This document shows, one piece after another, positions 49,618 through 58,029 of a stretch of 64,000 bases of DNA. The stretch covers positions 62,001-126,000 of the forward strand of contig NZ_JAUSZL010000003.1 of NCBI RefSeq assembly GCF_030817535.1. The letters are read 5' to 3'. Within the stretch, counting starts at the first letter, position 1; each line of letters begins with the position of its first letter. The stretch is from Streptomyces sp. V3I8 (GTDB lineage Bacteria; Actinomycetota; Actinomycetes; Streptomycetales; Streptomycetaceae). The notes under the pieces are model-generated. The model was not told the origin of the DNA. It made no database searches and saw nothing but the letters and a program-made list of their open reading frames with translations. Position numbers and translations under genes: made by a program.

Positions 49618-50038
49618 GGACGTGTTGGAGGTCTTCGCCGACAGCGGACGGGCGCACTACAAGATGCGTCGCCGTCCGCTGTCGGCGCCCGAGATCCGGC
49701 GTGCCGTCGAGGACGTGCAGGGGGGAACGGTGGCCGACTACCCCTTTCGGAAGCTCCTGAATGCACTGGTCGCCGACGGATCCCTCACCTCCCGCCATGG
49801 GGGCGGCTGGAGGGGTCTGGCCCCGTCCATGTACGACGTGCGGCCGAACGTGACCTACTACACCCGTGCGGACGTCCTGGCCGAGTGGGAGAAGGCCCGC
49901 GCCGACGCCAAGACGGCAGCCCTGGAGGAGCAGGCCAACCAGTACGCGAGAGGCTTTCTCGTCGAGCGTCACCGCGACGAGTACGAGGCCCTGAAGGCCG
50001 AGTTCTACACCGAGTTGGAGAAGGAGCAGGGCAAGTGA
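49586..50038 (+). CDS. Hypothetical winged-helix-like protein, 150 aa
   Basis: Paralogue of the product at 48858: TREDVLEVFADSG, PLSAPEIRRAVEDVQGG, LLNALVADGSLTSRHGGGW, WRGLAPS, YYTRAD and HRDEYEALK appear in the same order. Winged-helix-like N-terminal part and a helical C-terminus. Possible regulator or accessory DNA-binding protein. Confidence 0.65.
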   Translation: MPQAHHRATREDVLEVFADSGRAHYKMRRRPLSAPEIRRAVEDVQGGTVADYPFRKLLNALVADGSLTSRHGGGWRGLAPSMYDVRPNVTYYTRADVLAEWEKARADAKTAALEEQANQYARGFLVERHRDEYEALKAEFYTELEKEQGK

Positions 50039-50610
50039 GTATCGAAGAGGGTTCGTTGCAGACGACCGAGCCGCTGCGTGAGCTGCATCTGAACGGGCTG
50101 AACATGAACGTCGGCTCGCTGGTCGGCTGGGCTCATCAGGGCATGGTCGACTTCGACCCGCCGTACCAGCGTCAGCCGGTGTGGGGGATCCGTCGCCGTC
50201 AGCAGCTGATCCGCTCCCTCCTCATGGGCCTGCCGGTCGGCGCCATCACCGTCAACCGGCGCGATCACTCGGAGTTCCGGGCGCCCGGTCACGTCCCGAA
50301 CGTGTCACCGCCGTTCGCCGTCATCGACGGCAAGCAGCGGTGGCAGACCCTCGTGATGTTCAGGGACGACGAGTTCCCCGTGCCGCGCTCCTGGTTCCCA
50401 GAGGAGGCGCTGTCGGCCGTGTACGAGGAGAACGCCGACGGCGCATGGGTGCGGTACTCCATGCTCGCCATGCGGGGGCGGACCGACGTCGACATGCCTG
50501 CGATCGCCTTCAACGAGGCCCGCTTGGCCTCGGTCGAGGCGGAGGCGGAACTGTTCGACCTGATCAACTTCGGCGGCGTGCCCCAGGGTGAGGCCGACGA
50601 CGACCGCTGA
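50035..50610 (+). CDS. DUF262 / ParB-fold protein
   Basis: 191 residues matching the DUF262 N-terminal core of GmrS/GmrD-type enzymes: FDPPYQRQPVWGIRRRQQLI, LLMGLPVGAITVNRR, and the nucleotide-binding motif VIDGKQRWQTL. There is no DUF1524 HNH nuclease domain, so it is a stand-alone module. In bacteria DUF262 proteins restrict modified phage DNA; here a decoy, inhibitor or NTPase role is possible. Confidence 0.78.
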   Translation: MSIEEGSLQTTEPLRELHLNGLNMNVGSLVGWAHQGMVDFDPPYQRQPVWGIRRRQQLIRSLLMGLPVGAITVNRRDHSEFRAPGHVPNVSPPFAVIDGKQRWQTLVMFRDDEFPVPRSWFPEEALSAVYEENADGAWVRYSMLAMRGRTDVDMPAIAFNEARLASVEAEAELFDLINFGGVPQGEADDDR

Positions 50611-50633
50611 ATGTCAGCCCCTGCGCGTACGGT

Positions 50634-50660
50634 GGCGCCCGGCCGGTGAGGCCGGGCGCC
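50634..50660 (+). terminator. Terminator of P3 unit
   Basis: GGCGCCCGGCC (50634-50644) with GGCCGGGCGCC (50650-50660), perfect 11-bp stem, 21 bp before P4. Confidence 0.85.
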
Positions 50661-50680
50661 ACTGGCGTTTCCTCACCCGC

Positions 50681-50709
50681 TTGCAACGCACTGATCAGTG
50701 CGCTAGGTT
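50681..50709 (+). promoter_or_regulatory. Palindromic promoter-operator P4
   Basis: TTGCAA (50681-50686), 17-bp CGCACTGATCAGTGCGC, TAGGTT (50704-50709). Drives the gene at 50738. Confidence 0.88.
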
Positions 50710-50737
50710 GGCGTCATAGCCCGCCGAGGAGGAGCGA

Positions 50738-51568
50738 ATGACGACCGACAGGACCACGATGGACGACGTCCGCAGGGTCACCCCGCAGCAGCTCACGAAA
50801 ATGACTCCCCCGCAGATCGATCGGCTGAACGCCTGCCTGTCCGGAGAGTACGAGCGCCTCGATGGCGAGCGTGACCGCGAGTGGGAACGGCTCTATTCGG
50901 CCGTCGGCGAGCAGAAGGAGAAGGTCGGCCGCCGTCAGGCCTATCTCCTTCGCCGGGACGAGCTGGAGGAGAAGGCCCGCGCGATCCTCGCCGCCCCGCC
51001 CGCCGAACCCCCCTCGCACCTGAAGCGGTACGACTTCATGCTGACCGCCGAGAAGTACACCGCGAGGATCGGTGAAGTCCTCGGCAAGATCGACGCCATC
51101 GGCGACAAGGTCCAGGAGCTGAACCGGAAGGTACGCCCCAAGCTCACCGAGGAGTGGGACCTCCGGGGCGGCTGGTCGCGCTTCTTCCTGGTAAATAACA
51201 CGAACGGGCACATCCACAAGACCACCAGCCCCGTCGGCTGCCACACGCTGCACTGGAACACGGACATCGGCTGGCTTCCCGACCTGTCCGGTCTGACCGA
51301 GGCCGACGCAGTCAAGGCGCACGGCACCATCCTGTGCTCGGTCTGCTTCCCGTCGGCCCCCGTTGAGTGGACCGTGGGCAAGGCCCCCGCTGACACGGAG
51401 TGCCCCGGCTCACGCCAGTTCGTCAAACTCGATTCCTCCATGGCGCGCCGCATGTCGAAGTTCGCCACGTGCCCCGAGTGCGGAAAAACGGGCGTCAGTG
51501 TCAGCTCCGCATGGAATCTGCGCAAGCACGACCGGCCGGAGCCCGCTTCGGCAAAAACCGACAGCTGA
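50738..51568 (+). CDS. Hypothetical protein with coiled coil and zinc sites, 276 aa
   Basis: N-terminal ~130 residues are coiled-coil (EYERLDGERDREWERLYSAV). The middle has HIHKTTSPVGCHTLHWN and ILCSVCFPSAPVEWT, an actinophage-type His/Cys domain, and the end has TCPECGKTGVSV. Two zinc-binding sites are likely. GAGGAGG precedes the ATG. Function unknown. Confidence 0.7.
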   Translation: MTTDRTTMDDVRRVTPQQLTKMTPPQIDRLNACLSGEYERLDGERDREWERLYSAVGEQKEKVGRRQAYLLRRDELEEKARAILAAPPAEPPSHLKRYDFMLTAEKYTARIGEVLGKIDAIGDKVQELNRKVRPKLTEEWDLRGGWSRFFLVNNTNGHIHKTTSPVGCHTLHWNTDIGWLPDLSGLTEADAVKAHGTILCSVCFPSAPVEWTVGKAPADTECPGSRQFVKLDSSMARRMSKFATCPECGKTGVSVSSAWNLRKHDRPEPASAKTDS

Positions 51569-51573
51569 CCCAC

Positions 51574-51602
51574 GAGCCCGCCCCCTCACCGGGGGCGGGC
51601 TC
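51574..51602 (+). terminator. Terminator of P4 unit
   Basis: GAGCCCGCCCCC (51574-51585) with GGGGGCGGGCTC (51591-51602), perfect 12-bp stem, 7 bp before P5. Confidence 0.88.
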
Positions 51603-51608
51603 GCCCGC

Positions 51609-51638
51609 TAGACAGCGCACTGACTAGTGCGCTAGGTT
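51609..51638 (+). promoter_or_regulatory. Palindromic promoter-operator P5
   Basis: TAGACA (51609-51614), 18-bp GCGCACTGACTAGTGCGC, TAGGTT (51633-51638). Drives the gene at 51667. Confidence 0.88.
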
Positions 51639-51666
51639 GGCGCTATAGCCCGCCGAGGAGGAACAC

Positions 51667-52842
51667 GTGAACGCCGAGAAGTCACCCCGCCCCGCCGCTG
51701 GCAAGCCGCCGTCGGTCACCGCCGTGATCAAGTTCCTCAAGTCCGCCGGTTTCCAGCACGCCCGTTACGCCGAGTCGCTGTCACAGGGAGGCGCGGCGGG
51801 GGCGAAAGTGCGCGCCCACCACATGGGGAAGGTGTCCGTCACCTGGAGCGAGGGGGACAAAGAGTTTTTCAGGAGAATGGCGGACCTCGGCCACACGAGC
51901 GTGGCAGGAGTGCCGGTACACCCGGACACCGAGCAGCACGCCCGGGAGTACGCCGAAGCTCTCTCGCCGCGATACAGCGTGCATATCCACGACGGCACCA
52001 CTGTCTACCTCGACGCCCGCGAGACCCTCCCCGTCCGGCCCAAGGGCGTGCCCACCGCCATCACGGTGCGGAAGGCGCTTGCTGCGGCAGGGGCTGCCAG
52101 AGCTTCCGAGATGTTCATGGTCGTCTCCGTCGTCGACCAGCCCGATCACACCCGCGTCGCAGTCCTTGAAGGAGAGCGCCTCGACGCGGTCCGGAAGGCT
52201 CTGGAGGCCGAGGGGTGGACCTTCGAGACCGGCGAGGCCATCGAGCACTACTTCATCAAGATCACAGGCTCCACGCCCGACCGCCCGGCCCGCCTGCGCA
52301 AGCTCCGCGCCGCGCGTGCCGCCAAGGAGGAACGCAAGAGCGTGGAGGCCAAGTTCCTCCAGCGGGTACGGGCGGCCGATGCGCCCCAGAAGGAGCCCTC
52401 CCCGGTCGGTTCGTATGTCGCGTGGGCCGAAGGCCCCCAGGAGCGCACCGAGCACGGCTACGTCATGGCCGAGCGTGACAGCGAGGCCCTTGTGCTCGGG
52501 CTGGACGGGGGCTTTCGGCAGATGCCCGCCGACATCCCCGAGACCGTGTCCGAGGAGCCCCAGGCGCCCGCCGCCGTGCGGGACGGCAAGGGGCGCGTAT
52601 TCAGGGTCGGCCAGCGTGTCAGCCTCCGCACGCGGGACGGCTTCTTGGAGTTCGGCGAGATCACCGAGTTCGGCAAGCTCGACGACGGCACCCAAACGCT
52701 CACCTTCACCGCCGACACCCGGCAGTTGGCCCCGATCTCCCGCCCGATCAAGGGTGTTCCCCCGAGAAGGGAGAAGATCCGGCCGATTGACCCGCCCCGG
52801 ATCAGCCGAGTAGCCCTCGACAAGCGGATCAACCCCGCCTGA
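51667..52842 (+). CDS. Hypothetical protein under P5, 391 aa
   Basis: Single-gene unit. Two similar alpha/beta segments in the N-terminal half (VTAVIKFLKSAGFQHARYAE, TAITVRKALAAAGAARASEM), a charged linker, and SH3-like strands at the C-terminus (VGQRVSLRTRDGFLEFGEI). The segments suggest an internal duplication. GTG start with GGAGGAAC. No family recognised. Confidence 0.7.
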   Translation: MNAEKSPRPAAGKPPSVTAVIKFLKSAGFQHARYAESLSQGGAAGAKVRAHHMGKVSVTWSEGDKEFFRRMADLGHTSVAGVPVHPDTEQHAREYAEALSPRYSVHIHDGTTVYLDARETLPVRPKGVPTAITVRKALAAAGAARASEMFMVVSVVDQPDHTRVAVLEGERLDAVRKALEAEGWTFETGEAIEHYFIKITGSTPDRPARLRKLRAARAAKEERKSVEAKFLQRVRAADAPQKEPSPVGSYVAWAEGPQERTEHGYVMAERDSEALVLGLDGGFRQMPADIPETVSEEPQAPAAVRDGKGRVFRVGQRVSLRTRDGFLEFGEITEFGKLDDGTQTLTFTADTRQLAPISRPIKGVPPRREKIRPIDPPRISRVALDKRINPA

Positions 52843-52850
52843 ACAGCCCT

Positions 52851-52879
52851 CCAGGGCCCGCCCGCCCGGCGGGCCCTGG
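52851..52879 (+). terminator. Terminator of P5 unit
   Basis: CCAGGGCCCGCC (52851-52862) with GGCGGGCCCTGG (52868-52879), perfect 12-bp stem. Confidence 0.88.
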
Positions 52880-52897
52880 CCGCTTTCCGCCATCCGC

Positions 52898-52927
52898 TAG
52901 ACAGCGCACTGATCAGTGCGCTAGGTT
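52898..52927 (+). promoter_or_regulatory. Palindromic promoter-operator P6
   Basis: TAGACA (52898-52903), perfect 18-bp palindrome GCGCACTGATCAGTGCGC, TAGGTT (52922-52927). Drives the gene at 52957. Confidence 0.9.
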
Positions 52928-52956
52928 GGGCACAACAGCCCGCCAAGGAGGACCAC

Positions 52957-54720
52957 GTGAACAACGGAACCGGCTCGATCCACTTGCAGGGAGTCGGCCG
53001 CGTGCCCGCCGTCCCGGCCAGCGCACTGACCGTCGGAGACCAGCTCATGTACAACGGGGGCAGCGTCGCCCAGATCACCAAGATCGTGGACGCCTCCGCG
53101 CACTTCCTCAAGATCACGCAGGTGAGCCCGAAGGACGGGACGGAGCACCTCCGCAAGATCAAGAAGACGAGTCTCACCGCCCGCGTGCCTGCCGAGCATC
53201 GCCGTCCCCTGGGCCACGACGCCCCGGCGACCGCCTACCGCGCCCAGGTCCGTGCCCCCGAGCACGGCCAGTGGGTCACCGTGAGCCACGGCGCCACGGC
53301 CGAGAAGGCCGCGAGCGACCAGAGCAACTACCACCCCGCCTACTTCGCGTCCGTTCTGCTCGACAACCACGGACTCGGCTGGAGCCGAGAGAACCCCGAC
53401 GGCCGCGCCGCCAGCGTCAAGGCCATGACGGACGGCGAGACCCTCACTGCCGCCGACGGCCACAGCTTCCGCATCCTGCCCCCCGAGCAGCCCCAGACGC
53501 CCGCCCGCCGCGTCGTCGAGGGCGTCGTGATCACCCACGACGACACCTCGTCCGGCACGGAGCCCAAGCACAGTGCCGACCCCGACGCCCGCGCCGCCGT
53601 CGAACTGTTCACCGCCGCCGGGCACACCCCCGCCGAACTGACCGGCGACTACGACCCCGAGACCAGCACCGCGAACGGCTTCCTTGTCGTCCCGCGCGGC
53701 GCCGGATCCGTGTACGTCTACCACCTCGTGGACGGCAAAATGCAGCCCGAGGACTCGAACGCCGGGTACTGGCCCCAGTCCCGGGAGTACCGGCGCCTGT
53801 TCCGCGACGCCCCGGGCTGGGAGGTCCGCAACCGCGCGGGCGCCAGCGCCCAGGCTCAGCGCATCGAGGAGCCGTCCGCCCCCACCCGGCTCGCACCGGG
53901 CGCCCTCGTGAGCCACACCGCCCAGGAGTGGGCCCACAGCAAGGCGACGGCCGTCGTCGTCGGCGTGACGCGAGAGCACCACGACGGAACGTGCGAGTAC
54001 GCGGTCATGGCAGGCCAGGAGTTCGCACGCCGCATCGGAGAGGACAACCCCATGACGCGCGAGACCGAATGGAACTCCGCCCGCACCAGGCCCATCGAGG
54101 GACCCCGGGCGGCCGTCGAGGGCGCCGACATCGAGAGCAAGATCGTTCGCAGCGTGCTGGACAGTTCCCGGCGAGAGGAGATCATCGAGACTGCCCGGAA
54201 CCCTAAGCTGACGCGTCTGGCCTCCGCCGTTGCCCGCGTCGCCGACCACCTCTCGCCCGAGGAGCGGAACGCCGCCGACTGGCACCGGGTGCGCCTGGCC
54301 CTCCTGGCGCGAGGGCGCTTCGATGTCGTCGTCACCTCCAACAAGCCCGAGTACACGGCCCGCAGGGGCGTGGCGTGCATCATCACCCACGTCGCCTATG
54401 CGGACGCCGTCGAGTCCCGCCGTAAGGAGTCTCAAGAAGAGGGGTACTACGCCCAGGTCTACTACGGGGAAACACGCCTGCGGGTGACCGAGGAGAACTT
54501 GCGTATCTCGCTCGCCCTGGGGGTCCGGGAGTCCGCCCGGCCGCGCTTCGAGGTTCGCAGGGTCAGCCCGTACTACTTCGGGGTGTGGGACGCCCGCACG
54601 GACCTGTGGGCGTCCGTCTCCGAGCGCCGTGAGCAGTGCGAGGAGGGCGCCACGGGGCTGAACTCCGGACGGCTGGAGCTGGACGACCTTGGCAGGATCA
54701 AGGGTCCCGACAGCCTCTGA
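52957..54720 (+). CDS. Hypothetical protein under P6, 587 aa
   Basis: One of the largest unknown genes. Strand-rich throughout, with repeated short beta segments (LTVGDQLMYNGGSVAQITKI, APGALVSHTAQEWAHSKATA) and a helical region near residues 400-440. It may be built of several small barrel domains. Short hairpin-like arms flank its 3' end, where P7 begins. GTG start after AAGGAGG. No family recognised. Confidence 0.7.
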   Translation: MNNGTGSIHLQGVGRVPAVPASALTVGDQLMYNGGSVAQITKIVDASAHFLKITQVSPKDGTEHLRKIKKTSLTARVPAEHRRPLGHDAPATAYRAQVRAPEHGQWVTVSHGATAEKAASDQSNYHPAYFASVLLDNHGLGWSRENPDGRAASVKAMTDGETLTAADGHSFRILPPEQPQTPARRVVEGVVITHDDTSSGTEPKHSADPDARAAVELFTAAGHTPAELTGDYDPETSTANGFLVVPRGAGSVYVYHLVDGKMQPEDSNAGYWPQSREYRRLFRDAPGWEVRNRAGASAQAQRIEEPSAPTRLAPGALVSHTAQEWAHSKATAVVVGVTREHHDGTCEYAVMAGQEFARRIGEDNPMTRETEWNSARTRPIEGPRAAVEGADIESKIVRSVLDSSRREEIIETARNPKLTRLASAVARVADHLSPEERNAADWHRVRLALLARGRFDVVVTSNKPEYTARRGVACIITHVAYADAVESRRKESQEEGYYAQVYYGETRLRVTEENLRISLALGVRESARPRFEVRRVSPYYFGVWDARTDLWASVSERREQCEEGATGLNSGRLELDDLGRIKGPDSL

Positions 54721-54762
54721 CCAGCGTAAACACGTTCCGTGGTGCCAACCTTCACACCAGAG

Positions 54763-54792
54763 TTGCCAGCGCACTGATTAGTGCGCTAGGTT
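54763..54792 (+). promoter_or_regulatory. Palindromic promoter-operator P7
   Basis: TTGCCA (54763-54768), 18-bp GCGCACTGATTAGTGCGC, TAGGTT (54787-54792). GGTGCCAACC upstream and GGTTGGCACC over the -10 form an outer inverted repeat. Drives the gene at 54834. Confidence 0.88.
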
Positions 54793-54833
54793 GGCACCAC
54801 GCCAAGCAGGAACCGCCACACGAGGAGCACCGA

Positions 54834-55364
54834 ATGCGCATCACCGCCGACCACGTCAAGGAACTGGCCAACCTCCACGGGGACAACGTCCTCGTCCCGC
54901 AGGGCGAAGAGGGCACGCCGTGGGTCATCTCCACCCAGAACCAGCACTACCGGGGCGCTCATACCGTCATCGCCACCAGCGAGCAGGTCACGGACCTGGC
55001 CCTTGACGCCGACTTCGACGAGGACGGCGACCTGACCGACGAGGCGGCCGAGCGCATCGCCCGCAAGCTCAGTGAGACCCCCCGCGAGGAGGCCAGGGGG
55101 TACGCCCGGGGCATGGCCCAGCACGACGACGGCACCCGCCGCATGGCCGAGGGCACCGCCCGCTCGATCCTGGGCAAGGTCACCGCCGCGCGGGACGAGC
55201 TGAAGGCGTGGGAGGGCGAACACCGCAACGTAGCCGACTGGCGCGTCAACGATGCCCTTGAGGGACTGAGCAAGGCCCGCAGGGCGCTGGACTACCTCCT
55301 CGCCGACACCGACCCCGAGGGCGACGCCGCCCGCGCCTCGATGCGCGCCGCCTTCGGGGAGTAG
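54834..55364 (+). CDS. Hypothetical protein under P7, 176 aa
   Basis: Acidic, helix-rich (DLTDEAAERIARKLSETPRE, then a long C-terminal helix). Single-gene unit. GAGGAGC precedes the ATG. No family recognised. Confidence 0.7.
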   Translation: MRITADHVKELANLHGDNVLVPQGEEGTPWVISTQNQHYRGAHTVIATSEQVTDLALDADFDEDGDLTDEAAERIARKLSETPREEARGYARGMAQHDDGTRRMAEGTARSILGKVTAARDELKAWEGEHRNVADWRVNDALEGLSKARRALDYLLADTDPEGDAARASMRAAFGE

Positions 55365-55371
55365 ACCCCCG

Positions 55372-55402
55372 GCGGGCCGCCGGACCCCGCCCGGCGGCCC
55401 GC
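55372..55402 (+). terminator. Terminator of P7 unit
   Basis: GCGGGCCGCCGG (55372-55383) with CCGGCGGCCCGC (55391-55402). The arm ends one base before the P8 -35 box. Confidence 0.85.
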
Positions 55403-55432
55403 TAGACAGCGCACTGATCAGTGCGCTAGGTT
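55403..55432 (+). promoter_or_regulatory. Palindromic promoter-operator P8
   Basis: TAGACA (55403-55408), perfect 18-bp GCGCACTGATCAGTGCGC, TAGGTT (55427-55432). Drives the gene at 55473. Confidence 0.9.
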
Positions 55433-55472
55433 TGCCCCACGCCAAGCAGAACCGCCACACGAGGAGCCCGCA

Positions 55473-56270
55473 ATGCGCGTCACCGCAGCCAAGATCCGCC
55501 AGGCCACCGCCCACATCGAGGAGGCCACCGGAGGCGGGTACAAGAGCCTGACCGGCGGCAGCAACACCGGCCGCACCGGCACCACCTTCTCCGCCAACTT
55601 CGAGACGCGGATCTTCGACAGCGCCCGGGGCGAGAACCGCCAGGCCCTCGCCTTCTTCCTCGGCGTGATGCAGGAGTTCGGCATCCTGACCGACGAGTGG
55701 GCCGAGGTGCGCGCTGACCTGGCCATCGGCTTCGCCGACACGCAGACCTGGTTCGAGCGCGGGCAGTACGACGCCCAGAAGCAGAAGACCGTGATCGCCC
55801 GTAAGGCCCGCGCCGCCGCCGAGGCCGACAAGGAGGCCATCCGCGACAAGGCCCGGCCGATCGAGGAGCGCCGCGCCGCCTTCCGCCGCCACAACCGCCG
55901 TACCGGGTCCGCCGCGCCGCGCTCCGTCGAGTCCAGCAGCCAGGATCTGGACGACGAGACCGGCTACAACGGCACGAACTGGCCGACCCACACCATCGAC
56001 GTGTGGATCAACAACGACCACAAGGTCTACGAGGACGCCGTGAACCACTCCCGGGTCAGCGCCGACTCCCTGCGCGACTACGTCGAAAAGGTTCTGTTCG
56101 ACCTGTACGCGCTGCCGGTCGACGTGCGCAAGCGCCTCACCCAGACCGACGCCCACGGACACGCCAACGTCCGCTCCAGCCTTGCCCGCGAGGACGACGC
56201 CACCGACCCGCGCGAGGCGTTCACCCGGGTCGACTGGGAGTACGTTCGCTCTTCCCTCCTCGGCGAGTAG
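55473..56270 (+). CDS. Hypothetical protein under P8, 265 aa
   Basis: N-terminal helical region, a charged coiled-coil (ARAAAEADKEAIRDKARPIE), then a domain with WPTHTIDVWINNDHKVYEDA, a motif seen in several actinophage proteins of unknown role. GAGGAGC before the ATG. Followed by a tRNA-like element. Confidence 0.68.
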   Translation: MRVTAAKIRQATAHIEEATGGGYKSLTGGSNTGRTGTTFSANFETRIFDSARGENRQALAFFLGVMQEFGILTDEWAEVRADLAIGFADTQTWFERGQYDAQKQKTVIARKARAAAEADKEAIRDKARPIEERRAAFRRHNRRTGSAAPRSVESSSQDLDDETGYNGTNWPTHTIDVWINNDHKVYEDAVNHSRVSADSLRDYVEKVLFDLYALPVDVRKRLTQTDAHGHANVRSSLAREDDATDPREAFTRVDWEYVRSSLLGE

Positions 56271-56276
56271 CACCAC

Positions 56277-56336
56277 CGCCCCGGCCCCGTTCACACCGGC
56301 GGGGTCGGCCGCAGGCCGGTTCGATCCCTGCTCTGA
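56277..56336 (+). repeat. tRNA-like element, copy A
   Basis: Starts CACCGCCCCGGCCCCG and contains a CCGG...CGGGG hairpin, then GGTTCGATCCC, a T-loop-like stretch. Same order as copy B at 56587. The acceptor-like stem does not close, so this copy is degenerate. It precedes the small gene at 56376. Confidence 0.4.
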
Positions 56337-56375
56337 ATAAGACCGAACAATGTGAAGGCAATGAAGGGAAATCAA

Positions 56376-56579
56376 ATGCCGGAACAAACTACGAGTTGCC
56401 GTTCAGAAGACGGAAAGACCGTCGGCGGTATTGACGCGATCATTGCCATGGTCCGATTCCTCGTGGACCGGGACATGAGTTCGGAGGAGGTGCAGCACGC
56501 ATTGGCGGACCTCTTCGAAGATAGCGACTTTGCGAAGATCCAGGCTGCGAGAACGTTTTTCAGCCCGCCGGACGAGTAG
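56376..56579 (+). CDS. Hypothetical protein, 67 aa
   Basis: MPEQTTSCRSEDGKTVGGID start; helical (VRFLVDRDMSSEEVQHALAD). The DNA here is visibly less GC-rich than its neighbours, and the gene lacks the palindromic promoter, so it may be a recent insertion. GAAGGGAAA precedes the ATG. It sits between the two tRNA-like elements. Confidence 0.6.
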   Translation: MPEQTTSCRSEDGKTVGGIDAIIAMVRFLVDRDMSSEEVQHALADLFEDSDFAKIQAARTFFSPPDE

Positions 56580-56586
56580 CACAACC

Positions 56587-56650
56587 GCCCCGGCCCCGCC
56601 GACACCGGCGGGGCACTGGACCGAGGCAGGTTCGAAGCCTGCCCGGGGCA
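56587..56650 (+). repeat. tRNA-like element, copy B
   Basis: GCCCCGG (56587-56593) pairs with CCGGGGC (56643-56649) as a 7-bp acceptor-like stem. A perfect T-arm-like hairpin, GCAGG-TTCGAAG-CCTGC (56626-56642), lies just inside it, and an 8-bp hairpin CCCCGCCG/CGGCGGGG replaces D- and anticodon arms. At 64 nt without an anticodon it is not a normal tRNA. It could be a terminator with a tRNA-mimic 3' end or a tRNA remnant. Confidence 0.45.
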
Positions 56651-56688
56651 CTCCACCACCCGCCACGACCACAAGGGGAACCCACCGT

Positions 56689-58029
56689 ATGGACAGCGAC
56701 CGCGACGCCCGCGACCGCGCCGGACAGCTCGCACAGGAAATCTGGCTCGGCATCTGGCCGCACACCGACACGCCGAAGCGCCCCCACGTCGGACACCTCG
56801 ACTCGGACATGCCCGCCCCGGAGTACCGCCTGACCCCCTTGCAGCACATCGAGGAGGCCAAGCCGGGAGACCTGCTGTGGGTGATGGACCTGGACGGCCG
56901 CGACGTCCGCCGGGAGCGCACCCTGAGCACCCACACCGCCCGCGAGGCGGTGCAGCTGGGCACGCTGGCCCGGGTCGAGTCGACCACGGCGAAGATGATC
57001 AAGGTCCATGACATCCTCGTGCGCCCGCAGGGCGGATACGGCGGCGCCAACCTTGACGCCCTCGGTGACCCGGCCCCGGGCGCCTACGTCGTCAGCATGC
57101 GGTTCGACACCGCCGGGCGCCTGTATGCCCGCCTCGGCACCGTCGAGGAGATCCGCGAGCGCCTGGCCGCCCACCCCCGCTACGCGGAGTGGCAGGAGGC
57201 GTACGCCGCCGCCGTGGTGGAGCACGAGGCAGCCGAGGCGCGCGGCAAGGCCGAACGGGACAGGAGGCAGGCCCGTCGCGCTGTCCTGACGGCTGCGATC
57301 GAAACCGTCAACTCGATCGCCGGTGAGGAACTGGTGAAGCTGGATTCCCCCTGGGGTGAGCAGGACACCGCCAGGCCCGCGAACGAGTGGCTTGCCGAGG
57401 GCAACCACCTGAACACCTACCTCGCCGGGCTCGGCGCCTCGGGGAAGTTCGACACCCGGGGGCGACTGGAGATCGGGAAGGCACTGGAGACGCTCGACCT
57501 GACCCCCGCCGGACGGGAACGCGCCGCCCGCGCCAAGGGGGCCGCCCAGAAGGAGGCGGCCCGGCTGATCGCCGAGAAGGAGCGGCGCAGGCGCGACGAG
57601 AGCGCCCGGGAGCACGCAGACGCCGTCTGGAGCGACCTGTGCAACGAGGGCCCCGGGGCCGCGCTGCGGGTCGCCCCCGTCTTCCCCGCTGGCAGGAGCG
57701 ACGTGTACCGGCCGCCGGTGGCGCTCCTCTTCCACCACCTCAGCCGTGACGTCAACCTCGGCCTGACGGACTCTGGCACCTACCGGGCTGCTGTTCTCAC
57801 CGGCCCGAACTCTGGGCAGGCGTGGGAGGGCGACACCGCCGAGGACGCCGTCAAGGCCATGTGCGGGGCGCTGTACGGCACGTCGTGCGAGCACGGCTAC
57901 ACCACCGGCCAGGACTCGTGTCCCGGCTGCGACGCGACCGCCGGAGACTTCGAGGGCATCCACCCCTCCCGGGGCGCCATGCCCGGTCCCACGCCCACCC
58001 TGACCCGTGCGACCGAGGGAGAGAAGTGA
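56689..58029 (+). CDS. Hypothetical protein, 446 aa
   Basis: An alpha/beta N-terminal part (EEAKPGDLLWVMDLDGRDVR), a basic coiled-coil in the middle (AAEARGKAERDRRQARRAVL), and a C-terminal Cys/His zinc site (CEHGYTTGQDSCPGCD). The preceding element B is the only nearby regulatory-looking sequence; the palindromic promoter is missing, so it may be read from P8. No family recognised. Confidence 0.68.
   Translation: MDSDRDARDRAGQLAQEIWLGIWPHTDTPKRPHVGHLDSDMPAPEYRLTPLQHIEEAKPGDLLWVMDLDGRDVRRERTLSTHTAREAVQLGTLARVESTTAKMIKVHDILVRPQGGYGGANLDALGDPAPGAYVVSMRFDTAGRLYARLGTVEEIRERLAAHPRYAEWQEAYAAAVVEHEAAEARGKAERDRRQARRAVLTAAIETVNSIAGEELVKLDSPWGEQDTARPANEWLAEGNHLNTYLAGLGASGKFDTRGRLEIGKALETLDLTPAGRERAARAKGAAQKEAARLIAEKERRRRDESAREHADAVWSDLCNEGPGAALRVAPVFPAGRSDVYRPPVALLFHHLSRDVNLGLTDSGTYRAAVLTGPNSGQAWEGDTAEDAVKAMCGALYGTSCEHGYTTGQDSCPGCDATAGDFEGIHPSRGAMPGPTPTLTRATEGEK

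Noticed and set aside
56587..56650. A genuine tRNA gene
   Set aside because: Acceptor-like stem and T-arm are present but D-arm and anticodon arm are missing and the length is only 64 nt.
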